DNA from: Cordilura impudica
Lineage: Eukaryota; Arthropoda; Insecta; Diptera; Scathophagidae
Direction: 5' to 3'
DNA length: 64,000 bases
Assembly (NCBI GenBank): GCA_963682025.1
Contig: OY821518.1
Coordinates: 227,800,736 to 227,864,735, forward strand
Part shown: piece after piece, positions 35,280 to 45,980 of the stretch
Position numbering within the stretch: the first letter of the stretch is position 1
How the letters are laid out: each line of letters starts with the position of its first letter
Made by a program: the position numbers and the translations under genes
Notes under the pieces: model-generated
Seen by the model: the letters and a program-made list of their open reading frames with translations, nothing else
Told to the model about the DNA's origin: nothing
Database searches by the model: none

Positions 35280-35775
35280 GCCTCTGGAAATTCAATACTC
35301 AATTTCAATTTCAACTGTTATTCTTGGTAATGTATATAAATTATTTTATTTTTGTTTATGAAATTGTAACATTTCTTCCTAACAATCGGTGTATTACTAA
35401 TTGTACTAACTGTGAGAAATATTCAACCTAAAAAGCTCCAAAGAGTTTTTATCTTTCTTTTCTGCCATACCCATCAGTTTTAACGAACTATTTTCTTATC
35501 AGAACTTCAATGGTGTATGTTTGTGTTTCTTACGTTTTCCTTTTATTGTCAACAGAGGCGTTTTTCGTAAGATAACAATGGTGAGAAATTTTATTTAAAG
35601 TAGAGTTACCGAAACGATAAGAAATATTTCGAAAAATGTATTTTTAACGATTAAGTCAGGTACTCGTATCTCAACCAATATTTCACCAATCTAAACGCAA
35701 GAAATGTACATTTGTTTATTATAATCAACATTATTAACAAGCAGTTCCTCAATAAACTAGAAAAAGAACTATTTT
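35280..35775. other. Sequence upstream of the proximal paxillin start
   Basis: About 0.5 kb without recognisable repeats. It could hold 5' untranslated exons or a promoter, but I see no clear TATA box or other core element that I would defend. Confidence 0.4.
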
Positions 35776-35965
35776 ATAAGGTGCGTTTCTAGACAAACTG
35801 TGCAGCTAGAGAAGAGTACAGACAGGAAGAGATTACCTTTTTTGAACTAACAGTAAATTTATAGAATAACAATATCAATACTGCAAGTGTTTCACAATTA
35901 TAAGGTCAATTACTACAATTATAGTTGGTCGTGTCGTTTGTGTCTTTGCAGAGTTTGAAGTTATT
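35776..35965 (+). repeat. Family-D terminal fragment
   Basis: ataaggtgcgtttctagaca at the left and 'agagaagagtacagacag' further in match the inverted right end of the 50.2-57.1 kb element (57000-57112). Then 'gtttcacaattataaggtca' appears. It may belong to the Tc1-like element just to its right. Confidence 0.65.
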
Positions 35966-35978
35966 GAATATTTTTTAA

Positions 35979-36176
35979 ATGATACGAGGCACGGAGCTTT
36001 CTGAATTTCAGCAAGGTAAAATTATCGCTTTAAATTATCTTGGAGTAGTAATGAAAGAAATAGGGAGGCAAATTTATCATGGTCTGAGTTGTACAAAAAA
36101 ATGTTTAAAAAATCCAAAAATATACTGTAGGAACAAGCGTCCTGAAAACAAAGGAAAGGAAATCTTAATTTGAAAG
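35979..36176 (+). pseudogene. Tc1-like transposase, N-terminal fragment
   Basis: A 64-residue frame starts MIRGTELSEFQQGKIIALN and continues GVVMKEIGRQI, matching the first helix-turn-helix of Tc1-like transposases (RGKxLTxFEKGQIxAL...REIAxxI). It stops soon after NKRPENKGKEI. Scattered in-frame blocks continue to about 36400 with stops. Nearby family-D end sequence may be its terminal repeat. Confidence 0.6.
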
Positions 36177-36544
36177 TCGTATTTCACGCAAAACCAGCAT
36201 CCAATCTATGTTACTATTCGGAATGAGCACGTTGCTGGACGCAAATGTTTCAAAGGCAACCATCTGATGGACTTTAAAACGTAACAAAAATATACAATTT
36301 GAGAAGCTTAAACAAATACCCAAAAAAGAAAAGCACCACAAAGACGCCTGAGTTAAATTTGCCATTAAAAACATGTTCAGCAACTGCGAAGGTGTAAATT
36401 GTATGTTCAACTACTTCGAAATAGAAGTTAGGAGTGAGAGCGAAAAATTTGTAATAATAAGGAAACCATTGGACCTAAAGTTTTGATTTTTTTCTATAAT
36501 TGAAACTGTATTCAAGCTTACAAAAAAATAAAACTTTAATAGTT

Positions 36545-36784
36545 TCAATTACTGCTTATGAACCTTTTCCGGAAACCTTTTCTTAGGGATTTTATAATGG
36601 TTTCTGTCACTCTTTTGGAACATGTAGTGCATCTCCGTTTAAAACCTTCTAATTTTGGGATGCCCCAATATCTCTGGAAGAGCTGCCATTGGTTAAAAAA
36701 CAAGTAATATCTCTTCTTCCACTCAAGAGCTTTCTTAAACGCAGAGCATGTCCCTGCCGAATCTGGCCAAAAATATTTGGACAC
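36545..36784 (-). pseudogene. Tc1-like transposase, C-terminal fragment (opposite strand)
   Basis: A 79-residue frame with KYFWPDSAGTCSAFKKALEW, YWGIPKLEGFKRRC and ETIIKSLRKGFRKRF. This follows the Tc1 layout: FWPDLASAHYA with the second catalytic Asp, then the WGILK region with the third catalytic position (normally Glu/Asp before W), then the helical tail. The N(P)xE part before WGI reads WQLFQRYWGI, so that acidic residue is missing. It points opposite to the fragment at 35979, so the two come from different insertions or an inversion. Confidence 0.6.
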
Positions 36785-36885
36785 ATTGTGTTGGCTTATG
36801 AAATATAAATTTCGGTATTTATAAAGTCCGTTTTAACATATGACTTACTTCCTTTGCCGCAACTGCATATTACTTGTCATACCAG

Positions 36886-37258
36886 GCAGGAACAAGAAAG
36901 AGTGTTAAACTCGTCTATGCCGAATCTTTGATACCCTCCAACTGGATTTTACGTTTACATTAATATCTAGACTTATTGCACTATTAATAACAAATGTAAA
37001 CAAAATATTTGAAAAAGTATATAATTTGATAAACTAAATACTAAATTATTACAACAAACACACTAAATTTGTAGCATTTTTAGACGTGTCTCCATATTTT
37101 AGGGCATATCTTGGCACAATAATGACCGATTCAACCAACCTGATCGAAAAATTATAAACCATACTATCTTAAGTTTACAGTCAGACAGACAGACAGACGG
37201 ACGGACGGACAGACGAAAAGTAATTTTTCGATGCGGAATGATGTGAAGGGCATAAAAA
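36886..37258 (+). repeat. Family-C dispersed repeat, short copy
   Basis: Head 'aagagtgttaaactcgtcta' with tgccgaatctttgataccct; tail with agacagacagacagacggacggacgg and 'aatttttcgatgcggaatga'. The middle is short, showing family C without a long internal array. Confidence 0.75.
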
Positions 37259-37619
37259 ATTACACCAAAAAACTTGTATACCTTCCTTTTTATGAGGTAT
37301 GTTAGAAGTGTCTCGTGCTATATATTGGCAGCACTTATGTCATTTTAATGAACAAGTGAAATATCATTCGATAGTCGTTGAAATAATTGGGTTATTGATA
37401 GATGGGAGCAAGGGGTTTCCAGGATATTCTCTCGATTTTTATGTAATGATTGACATATTTCAATCTTGATACCATTTTGAATAGAGAAAACCTACCAACA
37501 ATAAATGCTTGACTGTCAACTTTTCGTATCGTCTATGAATGGTATATCGTGGCAATTTATATTAAACAAGTAAGAGTGTTAAATTCGGCTGTGCCGAATT
37601 TTTTGATACCCTCCACCTG

Positions 37620-39436
37620 AGTCTTTAATTTTTAATTTTTGATTTTTAATTTTTAAATTTTAAATTTTAATTTTTAATTTTTAATTTTTAATTTTTAATT
37701 TTTAATTTTTAATTTTTAATTTTTAATTTTTAATTTTTAATTTTTAATTTTTAATTTTTAATTTTTAATTTTTAATTTTTAATTTTTAATTTTTAATTTT
37801 TAATTTTTAATTTTTAATTTTTAATTTTTAATTTTTAATTTTTAATTTTTAATTTTTAATTTTTAATTTTTAATTTTTAATTTTTAATTTTTAATTTTTA
37901 ATTTTTAATTTTTAATTTTCAATTTTTAATTTTTCATTTTTCATTTTTCATTTTTCATTTTTAATTTAAATTTTTAATTTTTAATTTTTAATATTTAATT
38001 TTTAATTTTTAATTTTTAATTTTTAATTTTTAATTTTTAATTTTTAATTTTTAATTTTTAATTTTTAATTTTTAATTTTTAATTTTTAATTTTTAATTTT
38101 TAATTTTTAATTGTTAATTTTTAATTTTTAATTTTTAATTTTTAATTTTTAATTTTTAATTTTTAATATTTAATTTTTAATTTTTAATTTTTAATTTTTA
38201 ATTTTTAATTTTTAATTTATAATTTTTAGTTTTTAATTTTTAATTTTTATTTTTTAATTTTTAATTTTTAATTTTTAATTTTTAATTTTTAATTTTTAAT
38301 TTTTAATTTTTAATTTTTAATTTTTAATTTTTAATTTTTAATTTTTAATTTTTAATTTTTAATTTTTAATTTTTAATTTTTAATTTTTAATTTTTAATTT
38401 TTAATTTTTAATTTTTAATTTTTAATTTTTAATTTTTAATTTTTAATTTTTAATTTTTAATTTTTAATTTTTAATTTTTAATTTTTAATTTTTAATTTTT
38501 AATTTTTAATTTTTAATTTTTAAATTTTAATTTTTAATTTTTAATTGTTAATTTTTAATTTTTAATTTTTAATTTTTAATTTTTAATTTTTAATATTTAA
38601 TATTTAATTTTTAATTGTTAATTTTTAATTTATAATTTTTAATTTTTAATTTTTAATTTTTAATTTTTAATTTTTATTTTTTAATTTTTAATTTTTAATT
38701 TATAATTTTTAATTTTTAATTTTTAATTTTTATTTTTTAATTTTTAATTTTTAATTTTTAATTTTTAATTTTTAATTTTTAATTTTTAATTTTTAATATT
38801 TAATTGTTAATTTTTAATTTTTAATTTTTAATTTATAATTTTTAATTTTTAATTTTTAATTTTTAATTTTTAATATTTAATTTTTAATTTTTAATTTTTA
38901 ATTTATAATTTATAATTTTTAATTTTTAATTTTTAATTTTTAATTTTTATTTTTTAATTTTTAATTTTTAATTTTTAATTTTTAATTTTTAATTTTTAAT
39001 TTTTAATTTTTAATTTTTAATTTTTAATTTTTAATTTTTAATTTTTAATTTTTAATTTTTAATTTTTAATTTTTAATTTTTAATTTTTAATTTTTAATTT
39101 TTAATTTTTAATTTTTAATTTTTAATTTTTAATTTTTAATTTTTAATTTTTAATTTTTAATTTTTAATTTTTAATTTTTAATTTTTAATTTTTAATTTTT
39201 AATTTTTAATTTTTAATTTTTAATTTTTAATTTTTAATTTTTAATTTTTAATTTTTAATTTTTAATTTTTAATTTTTAATTTTTAATCTTTAATTTTTAA
39301 TTTTTAATTTTTAATTTTTAATTTTTAATTTTTAATTTTTAATTTATAATTTTTAATTTTTAATTTTTAATGTTTAATTTTTAATTTTTAATTTTTAATT
39401 TTTAATTTTTAATTTTTAGTATTTAATTTTTAATAT
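37620..39436. repeat. (TTTTTAA)n heptamer array, about 1.8 kb
   Basis: Over 200 near-perfect units of 7 bp (atttttaatttttaattttt), with scattered variants such as aatatttaa, aattgttaa and aatttataa. G and C are almost absent. Confidence 0.97.
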
Positions 39437-40108
39437 TTGTGTTTTACATTTTCCATTTTTCATTATTCATTTTTCAATTTTCATTTTCCAATTTCCATTT
39501 TTAATTTTTCATTTTCCATTTTCAATTTCTCAATTTTCGATATTCAATTTTCATTTTCCATTTTCCATTTTTCAATTTTCATTCACAATTTTCCATTTTG
39601 CATTTTCCATTTTTCAATTTTCATTTTCCATTTTTCATTTTCAATTTTTAATTTTTCAATTTTCATTTTCCATTTTTCAATCTTCATTTTCCATTTTGCG
39701 TTTTCCATTTTCCATTTTGCGTTTCCCATTTTCCATTTCATTTCCATTTCAATTTTCATTTCCCATTTTCCATTTTTCAATTTTCATTTTTCATTTTTCA
39801 GTTTTCATTTTCCATTTTTAATTTTTTATTTTTCCTTTTCCATTTTTCATTTTCCGTTTTTCATTTTTCAATTTCCATTTTCCATTTTCGTTTTTCGTTT
39901 TTCATTTTTCATTTTCCATTTTTCATCTTTCATTTTTCAATTTTCATTTTCCATTTTCCATTCTTCCTTTTTCAATTTTCCATTTTCCATTTTTCAATTC
40001 TCATATTCCATTTTCCATGTTTTAATTTTCATTTTCCATTTTCCATTTTTCAATTTTCATTTTCCATTTTTCATATTTCATTTTCCATTTTCCATTTTTA
40101 ATTTTTCA

Positions 40109-40139
<31 letters not shown>

Positions 40140-40191
40140 TCCATTTTCCATTTTTCATTTTCCATTTTCCATTCTCCATTTTTCATTTTCC

Positions 40192-40223
<32 letters not shown>

Positions 40224-40340
40224 TTCATTTTCCATTTTCCGTTTTTCATTTTCCATTTTTCATTTTCCATTCTCCATTTTTCATTTTCTATTTTCCATTT
40301 TTCAGTTTCCATTTTTTATTTTTCAATTTTCTTTTTTCAT
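39437..40340. repeat. (ATTTTCC/ATTTTTC)n heptamer array
   Basis: More variable heptamer block of types catttttc and cattttcc. Because 7 is not divisible by 3 it reads open in several frames; the 416-residue F/H/I/S frame is an artefact. Confidence 0.95.
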
Positions 40341-41670
40341 TTTCCATTTTTCGTTTTACATTTTACATTTTACATTTTACATTTTACATTTTACATTTTA
40401 CATTTTACATTTTACATTTTACATTTTACATTTTACATTTTACATTTTACTTTTTACATTTTACATTTTACATTTTGCATTTTACATTTTACATTTTACA
40501 TTTTACATTTTACATTTTACATTTTACATTTTACATTTTACATTTTACATTTTACATTTTACATTTTACATTTTACATTTTACATTTTACATTTTACATT
40601 TTACATTTTACATTTTACATTTTACATATTACATTTTACATTTTACATTTTACATTTTACATTTTACATTTTACATTTTACATTTAACATTTTACATTTT
40701 ACATTTTACATTTTACATTTTACATTTTACATTTTACATTTTACATATTAAATTTTACATTTTACATTTTACATTTTACATTTTACATTTTACATTTTAA
40801 GTTTTACATTTTACATTTTACATTTTACATTTTACATTTTACATTTTACATTTTACATTTTACATTTAACATTTAACATTTAACATTTTACATTTTACAT
40901 TTATATTTTACATTTTACATTTTACATTTTACATTTTACATTTTACATTTTACATTTTTCATTTTACATTTTACATTTTACATTTTACATTTTACATTTT
41001 ACATTTTACATTTTACATTTTGCATTTTACATTTTACATTTTACATTTACATTTTACATTTTACATTTTACATTTTACATTTTACATTTTACATTTTACA
41101 TTTTACATTTTACATTTTACATTTTACATTTTACATTTTACATTTTACATTTTACATTTTACATTTTACATTTTACATTTTACATTTTACATTTTACATT
41201 TTACATTTTACATTTTACATTTTACATTTTACATTTTACATTTTACATTTTACATTTTACATTTTACATTTTACATTTTACATTTTACATTTTACATTTT
41301 ACATTTTACATTTTACATTTTACATTTTACATTTTACATTTTACATTTTACATTTTACATTTTACATTTTACATTTTACATTTTACATTTTACATTTTAC
41401 ATTTTACATTTTACATTTTACATTTTACATTTTACATTTTACATTTTACATTTTACATTTTACATTTTACATTTTACATTTTACATTTTACATTTTACAT
41501 TTTACATTTTACATTTTACATTTTACATTTTACATTTTACATTTTACATTTTACATTTTACATTTTACATTTTACATTTTACATTTTACATTTTACATTT
41601 TACATTTTACAATTTACATTTTACATTTTACATTTTACATTTTACATTTTACATTTTATATTTAACATTT
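40341..41670. repeat. (ATTTTAC)n heptamer array, about 1.3 kb
   Basis: About 190 units of acattttacattttac, the most uniform block in the region, especially 41050-41620. The 260-residue (ILHFTFY)n frame is the translation of the array in phase and is not a gene. Confidence 0.97.
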
Positions 41671-42576
41671 TACATTTTCCATTTTCTGTTTTTCATTTTC
41701 CATTCTCCATTTTCCATTTCCATTTTTCATTTTTCGTTTTTATTTTTCGTTTTCATTTTTTTTTTTTCTTTCATATTGGCGATTTTTTTTATTATAACGT
41801 GATAACGATAAAAAAAATATGTGGCAATACTACTAACATGAGCTATGTTATTGTGTTGTTGGTATTGTTAATATATGTATATGTATTATTTTTTTGTGGC
41901 ATTTTTTTATGTTGTTGTACAATTATAATGTTCAACCACTAAACTGTTACAACAAACACACTGGGTTTTATGTTTTTTTGAGAGGTATCTACATATTTTT
42001 GCTCGTATCTAATCACGATGATGCCCGATTTAGCCAATTTTCAATACCAACCTGGTGGGAATTATGGCAAATGATACTATTGTAGCCTTATCCAGTAAGA
42101 TTACTTTTTTTGTGAATGAGCGTGATTTCAACAGATAGACGGACAGAGGGAGAGGCGGACATCGCTATATCGTATCGACTCGAGCTATGATAAGGATCAA
42201 GAATATATATACTTTATGGGGTCGGAAATTAGTTTTTCGATGCGTTACAAACGGAATGGCAAACCTATATACATATAACCTCTGCCAATGACGCGTGGAG
42301 GGTAAAAAACCTGCTCTCCATATGAATCTGCAAAATTGATTTGTGGGTGCGACCTGAGTTTTATTAAAATGTTTACATTTACATACTAATCGACTCATAA
42401 GTAATTCAAAGTCGATCGCAAAACTTGAAGGGGTAGGTCAGGAAATTTCGAAAGTTATAGACTCAAGCCAATGTTTTTGTTTTGTTTTTTTTTTTTTTTT
42501 TTTTGATTTTGCAGAACCAAGCTGTTCCAGAGTAAAAATGCATGTTATTTTGGATAGCTAGAATAGAATGAATGTA

Positions 42577-42792
42577 AGGGGTGTCCCAAAATTCACGAAA
42601 TATTTTATTTTTTTATTAATATTTTGCTTTTTTTTTTTTATTCAATCATATAGTACACAGGATATCGTATAATATCCATTTTTACTAACCCCAAACTGTC
42701 AGCTGCCAAACTGCCTTTTTCTTTGGCTTGCAAATACTTTACTGCACAAATGACGGAAAATTCAAATCCTGCGTGAATTTTGGGACACCTTT
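42577..42792. mobile_element. 216-bp mariner-type MITE
   Basis: Ends AGGGGTGTCCCAAAATTCAC and, inverted, AAAAGGTGTCCCAAAATTCA (right end read on the other strand), flanked by TA on both sides (42575-42576, 42793-42794). Ends starting with GGTGTCCCAAAATTCACG are typical of one mariner group. It lies 53 bp from the distal paxillin start exon. Confidence 0.85.
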
Positions 42793-42845
42793 TATGTTAA
42801 AGTTAAATCAAATAGAAAATTAGCAATTCGCATAGCTTAACTTAC

Positions 42846-42927
42846 CCAAACGTCTTTCAAATTCACCTACTTTAAAAGAATTAGTAGGTGAACTAAAAAA
42901 TGATGATGATAAAAGTTTTGAAGACAT
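42846..42927 (-). CDS. Pax: Paxillin distal alternative start exon
   Basis: ATG at 42927; 27 codons plus a leftover G before a strong donor, GTAAGTTAAG. It encodes a Ser-rich start (MSSKLLSSSFFSSP) ending VGEFERRL, and joins exon 2 in phase to give FERRL-DALLADLQ. The same phase and same leftover base as the proximal start exon make chance unlikely. The intron to exon 2 would be about 7.7 kb and contain the heptamer array. It is too short for ordinary open-frame searches. Confidence 0.8.
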
Positions 42928-43369
42928 TTTTTTATTTTATTTATTTATTTATTTGTTTTTTTTTTTTTTTTTTTTTTGGTTTTTAAAATTCTTCAAGACA
43001 AACTGTGGAAAAAACGACAGTTTAATTCCTACTTAAAATTCTTGTACTTATTTGTTACGCTGTTTAAGGTTCACAAATAAAATAAAATTGCTGACAAAAA
43101 AAAAAAATGGTGTTAACGGTTCAATAATCCGGACAGAAATGGAATTTCTACAAGACGCACACAAATCAGCCCAATTTAGGAATTTGTTGTAAATGCTTTT
43201 TTTCTTTCTTTTATTTTTATTTTTGGTGCGAAAAATGAAATTGATTTTTAATTTGTATTTGATTTTAGTGGTAAGAAAGAAAACCAATAACACTTTGTTA
43301 GAAAAAGTAAGAGTGCTATATTTGGCCATATTTAATTTGTTACTACCCTACACAAGGTTATACAACAAA

Positions 43370-43440
43370 GCAAACAAGTTGAGAAAAAAACAAGTTAAAT
43401 GCGGCTGTGCCGAATCTTTGATACTCTCCACCCGTGTTTA
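43370..43440 (+). repeat. Family-C head fragment
   Basis: aaacaagttaaatgcggctgtgccgaatctttgatactctccaccc matches the heads at 37566 and 57862. Confidence 0.75.
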
Positions 43441-43479
43441 CACCAGATTTTTTATTTACAATAATGTTTAAAATTAATA

Positions 43480-43710
43480 AGATAATTAACAAAAATGAAC
43501 GACGATTGCGAGAAGTTGGCCTGTTTGGAAGTTTCCCGAAAGAAGCCACGAAAGAAAAGATGAGAATTTGAAAGAAAGTACCGCCATTGAAACGCTGTAG
43601 AATGGAACGGAGTAATATTTTCGGACGAAACAAAAATTAATAGCGTCTTCCCCGATGGAAGCAAATATTTTCGCGGGGTAAGGTTTTACAATCGAAACAA
43701 AAGTCGGTTT
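43480..43710 (+). pseudogene. Tc1-like transposase fragment
   Basis: Broken frames read NERRLREVGLFGSFPKEATKEKM, then CRMERSNIFGRN, then FPDGSKYFRGVRF. These fit the Tc1 order L(K)xxGLYGRxPxKKP, WxxVLFSDES with the first catalytic Asp, and the SDGSxYVxR-type region. The first catalytic Asp codon region is eroded. Confidence 0.6.
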
Positions 43711-44959
43711 TTCACATTTTTTTTTTTTTTTTTTTTTTTTTTGAAGATATGAATAATTGGATTATTTATTTCATAAAAATTTAATAAAATTTAAAATATT
43801 TTAATAAATAAGTCCGTTAGAGCGAATCTCCGGAGGCGTTGTTATTTTGCGGTAAACCTCAGAACTCGTTACCGGATCATGTGAAATAAAAATATCGAAA
43901 TGCATTTAAAAGGTGGCATGTTTCCTGAGGTAGTGACGAAGAGCTTCTTTCAATTTTTATTTTATTTATTTTTTTTTTTTTTTTTTTGCAGCATTTTGAA
44001 GCGAAAAACACGATTTTTGCTATAAAATTTCGGAAATTTGTTTTTAAAAAATTTGTGTTTAAAAAATGGAGAAGAAAATGGAAAACAAAAAAACTCTTCG
44101 TGGTTACCTGATGATTTATGTGTAGAAATAGTGTGTAAAATTTCAAAAGATCGGTCTAGTAGATTTTGAATTTTGATGTTCACGGACTGCAAACATTTAT
44201 TTGCGAGAAAATCGATTTAAAGTTTTTTAAAAACTGATTTATATACGATATACCGTACGATAGCTTTGCTCATTTTTTGTTGTAAATTCAAAAAAAAAAT
44301 ATGCAAAAAAGGGTTTAAAAACCTTACCACCCCTTAAATGAATATAAACATTTCAATCGTTTAAAAATATTTTATCAATTTAAAATAAAATCATTTTTAG
44401 ATGACAAAGTAAACAAAACGTGGCAAACGTATTATTGCCACCACTTTATTTGGTACAGACCACTTTTTATTTGTAACAAAATAATATTTTTTTCTAACAA
44501 AATACAACACTGACAACTAAAAGGAGAAACAAAACAAACGAAATGAAAACAATTGAGAAGACATGTTTTAAAATCTTTATTGTTACAAATATCGAAGTTC
44601 AGAACAAGAAAGAGTTTTTGTGTGAATTCATGGAAAGGAGATTGGGTTGTAGTGGAACCTCATTGGGCTGACTTGACGGTCCACACATTGAAATTGTCAT
44701 GTTAGGAAAAGATGAATCACAACAAAAAAGAAAACCAAAAAAAAAAAAAAAATACATGACTGGTATTGAGGAAACCATAGGAACAATTTGCGACTTTCAC
44801 AGCAACAGTTGGTAGCTTAATGAGAACAGTTCTGCTGAATTTGTTGTTAAAATAAAAGGCTTGATTCTACCTCATCAACATCAAAGAGAAATTTTTCTCA
44901 ATCACCACCATCCTCATGAAAAACAATAGGACCATCTACTATACCGCCACAAATTACTG
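43711..44959. other. Unassigned stretch with long poly-T runs
   Basis: Poly-T runs at about 43719-43742 and 43971-43988. Between 44540 and 44900 a broken plus-strand frame gives GPHIEIVMLGKDESQQKRKP, perhaps an old gene remnant; I cannot place it. Confidence 0.4.
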
Positions 44960-45324
44960 TACACCTCACATAGTTCAACTGTTTGAGCTAGGGTTTTTTT
45001 TTCTAATGTTCATCTTGAGTTTGCCCATCGATCCCTCTTTTGGGATTTTTGATTATGGTTAATATTTTTTTTGGAATTTGTCTACAAAACAGTTTCATGC
45101 AGACAGTTTTTTTAGAATTTATCGAAACAAAGATTCTCAGCTGAAAAACTAAAAAAACAAACCATCCTTCGCTCTATAGGGTCATATTTTTACAGTTCTG
45201 GAGACATATTCCTGAAAAATATGAGCCGAAAACAAAAATCCTCAAAAAGGGATAGATGGGCAAACTCAACACGAACATTAGAAAAAAAAAACTCTGGCTC
45301 AAACAGTTGAACTATGTGAGGTAT
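44960..45324. mobile_element. Inverted-repeat MITE-like element
   Basis: Left arm acacctcacatagttcaact then gtttgagct..ttttttttctaatgttc; the right arm 45225-45324 is its inverted copy. Arms are about 100 bp, total about 365 bp, with no coding content. Confidence 0.8.
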
Positions 45325-45980
45325 AGAGCAATTTGAGTGGAACAGTGTTGATTCGCGCTATTGTGCGCGAGACCCAAAAATAAATATACCACAGCATGCT
45401 CCACAAAGATGGGAAACTTGTTCTATACCCTTAAAAGGATCCCTACAATGTACTTCATAGTCCGATATAAAAATAAATTCATCACCTACAAAAAGATCCA
45501 CAACTTTTTGTGAAAATACAACACCTTTGAAAATACCCAGACCATCTTCTCAATCAAAATCTGATCTAAACAACCTTTTAGCTGAAGAGAACGGGAATCT
45601 AAAAAGTATTGCTAAGCTAATGGAAGAGCAACTTCTTGATGTGAAGTTAAGTATTATTGCTCGATTAATAAAACAAAAACAAACGTGATGGAAAGAAATA
45701 TCAAAATAAAAAACTAAACAGGCTCTGGGAAATTTTAGAAAGCCATAAAGAGACCAGAGAGCTGAAAAACAGATAAACTTACTTGAAATTGAGAGCCTAA
45801 AATAATAATAATAAAATAATAGAATAAACAAATCTAAGAAACAATAAATTTAAGCCCGTGATATGACAGCTTTATATTGAACTTATTAAATGAAATCTCA
45901 GGTTACTTTTATTTTATTCGATCTCTAAGAACAAGACATTTTTTTTTTCTTTAAACTCAGATCTTAAATTTCTTTTCTTT
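45325..45980 (+). other. Possible coding remnant
   Basis: A plus-strand stretch 45500-45690 reads RPSSQSKSDLNNLLAEENGN then LKSIAKLMEEQLLDVKLSII before a stop. It looks like an amphipathic helix from some protein, possibly a transposon-associated DNA-binding protein, but no domain is clear. Confidence 0.35.

Larger units (their letters stand above)
37566..42312 (+). repeat. Family-C repeat containing a 4-kb heptamer array
   Basis: The head (37566-37622) reads aagtaagagtgttaaattcg then gctgtgccgaattttttgataccctccac. The tail (41765-42312) has 'catattggcgattttttttat', gatagacggacagaggga, 'tttatggggtcggaaattag', 'gcgttacaaacggaatggca' and 'gcgtggagggtaaaa'. The array lies between, so head and tail are probably one element enlarged from within. 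It separates the two paxillin start exons. Confidence 0.75.

Noticed and set aside
37620..41670. CRISPR-like regular repeats
   Set aside because: Units are 7 bp with no unique spacers, in eukaryotic DNA.
39437..41802. Long open frames of 416 and 260 residues rich in F, H, I, S, T and Y
   Set aside because: They are translations of heptamer arrays. Seven-base units read open in all phases and give a seven-residue repeat; there is no start context, splice site or non-repeat domain.
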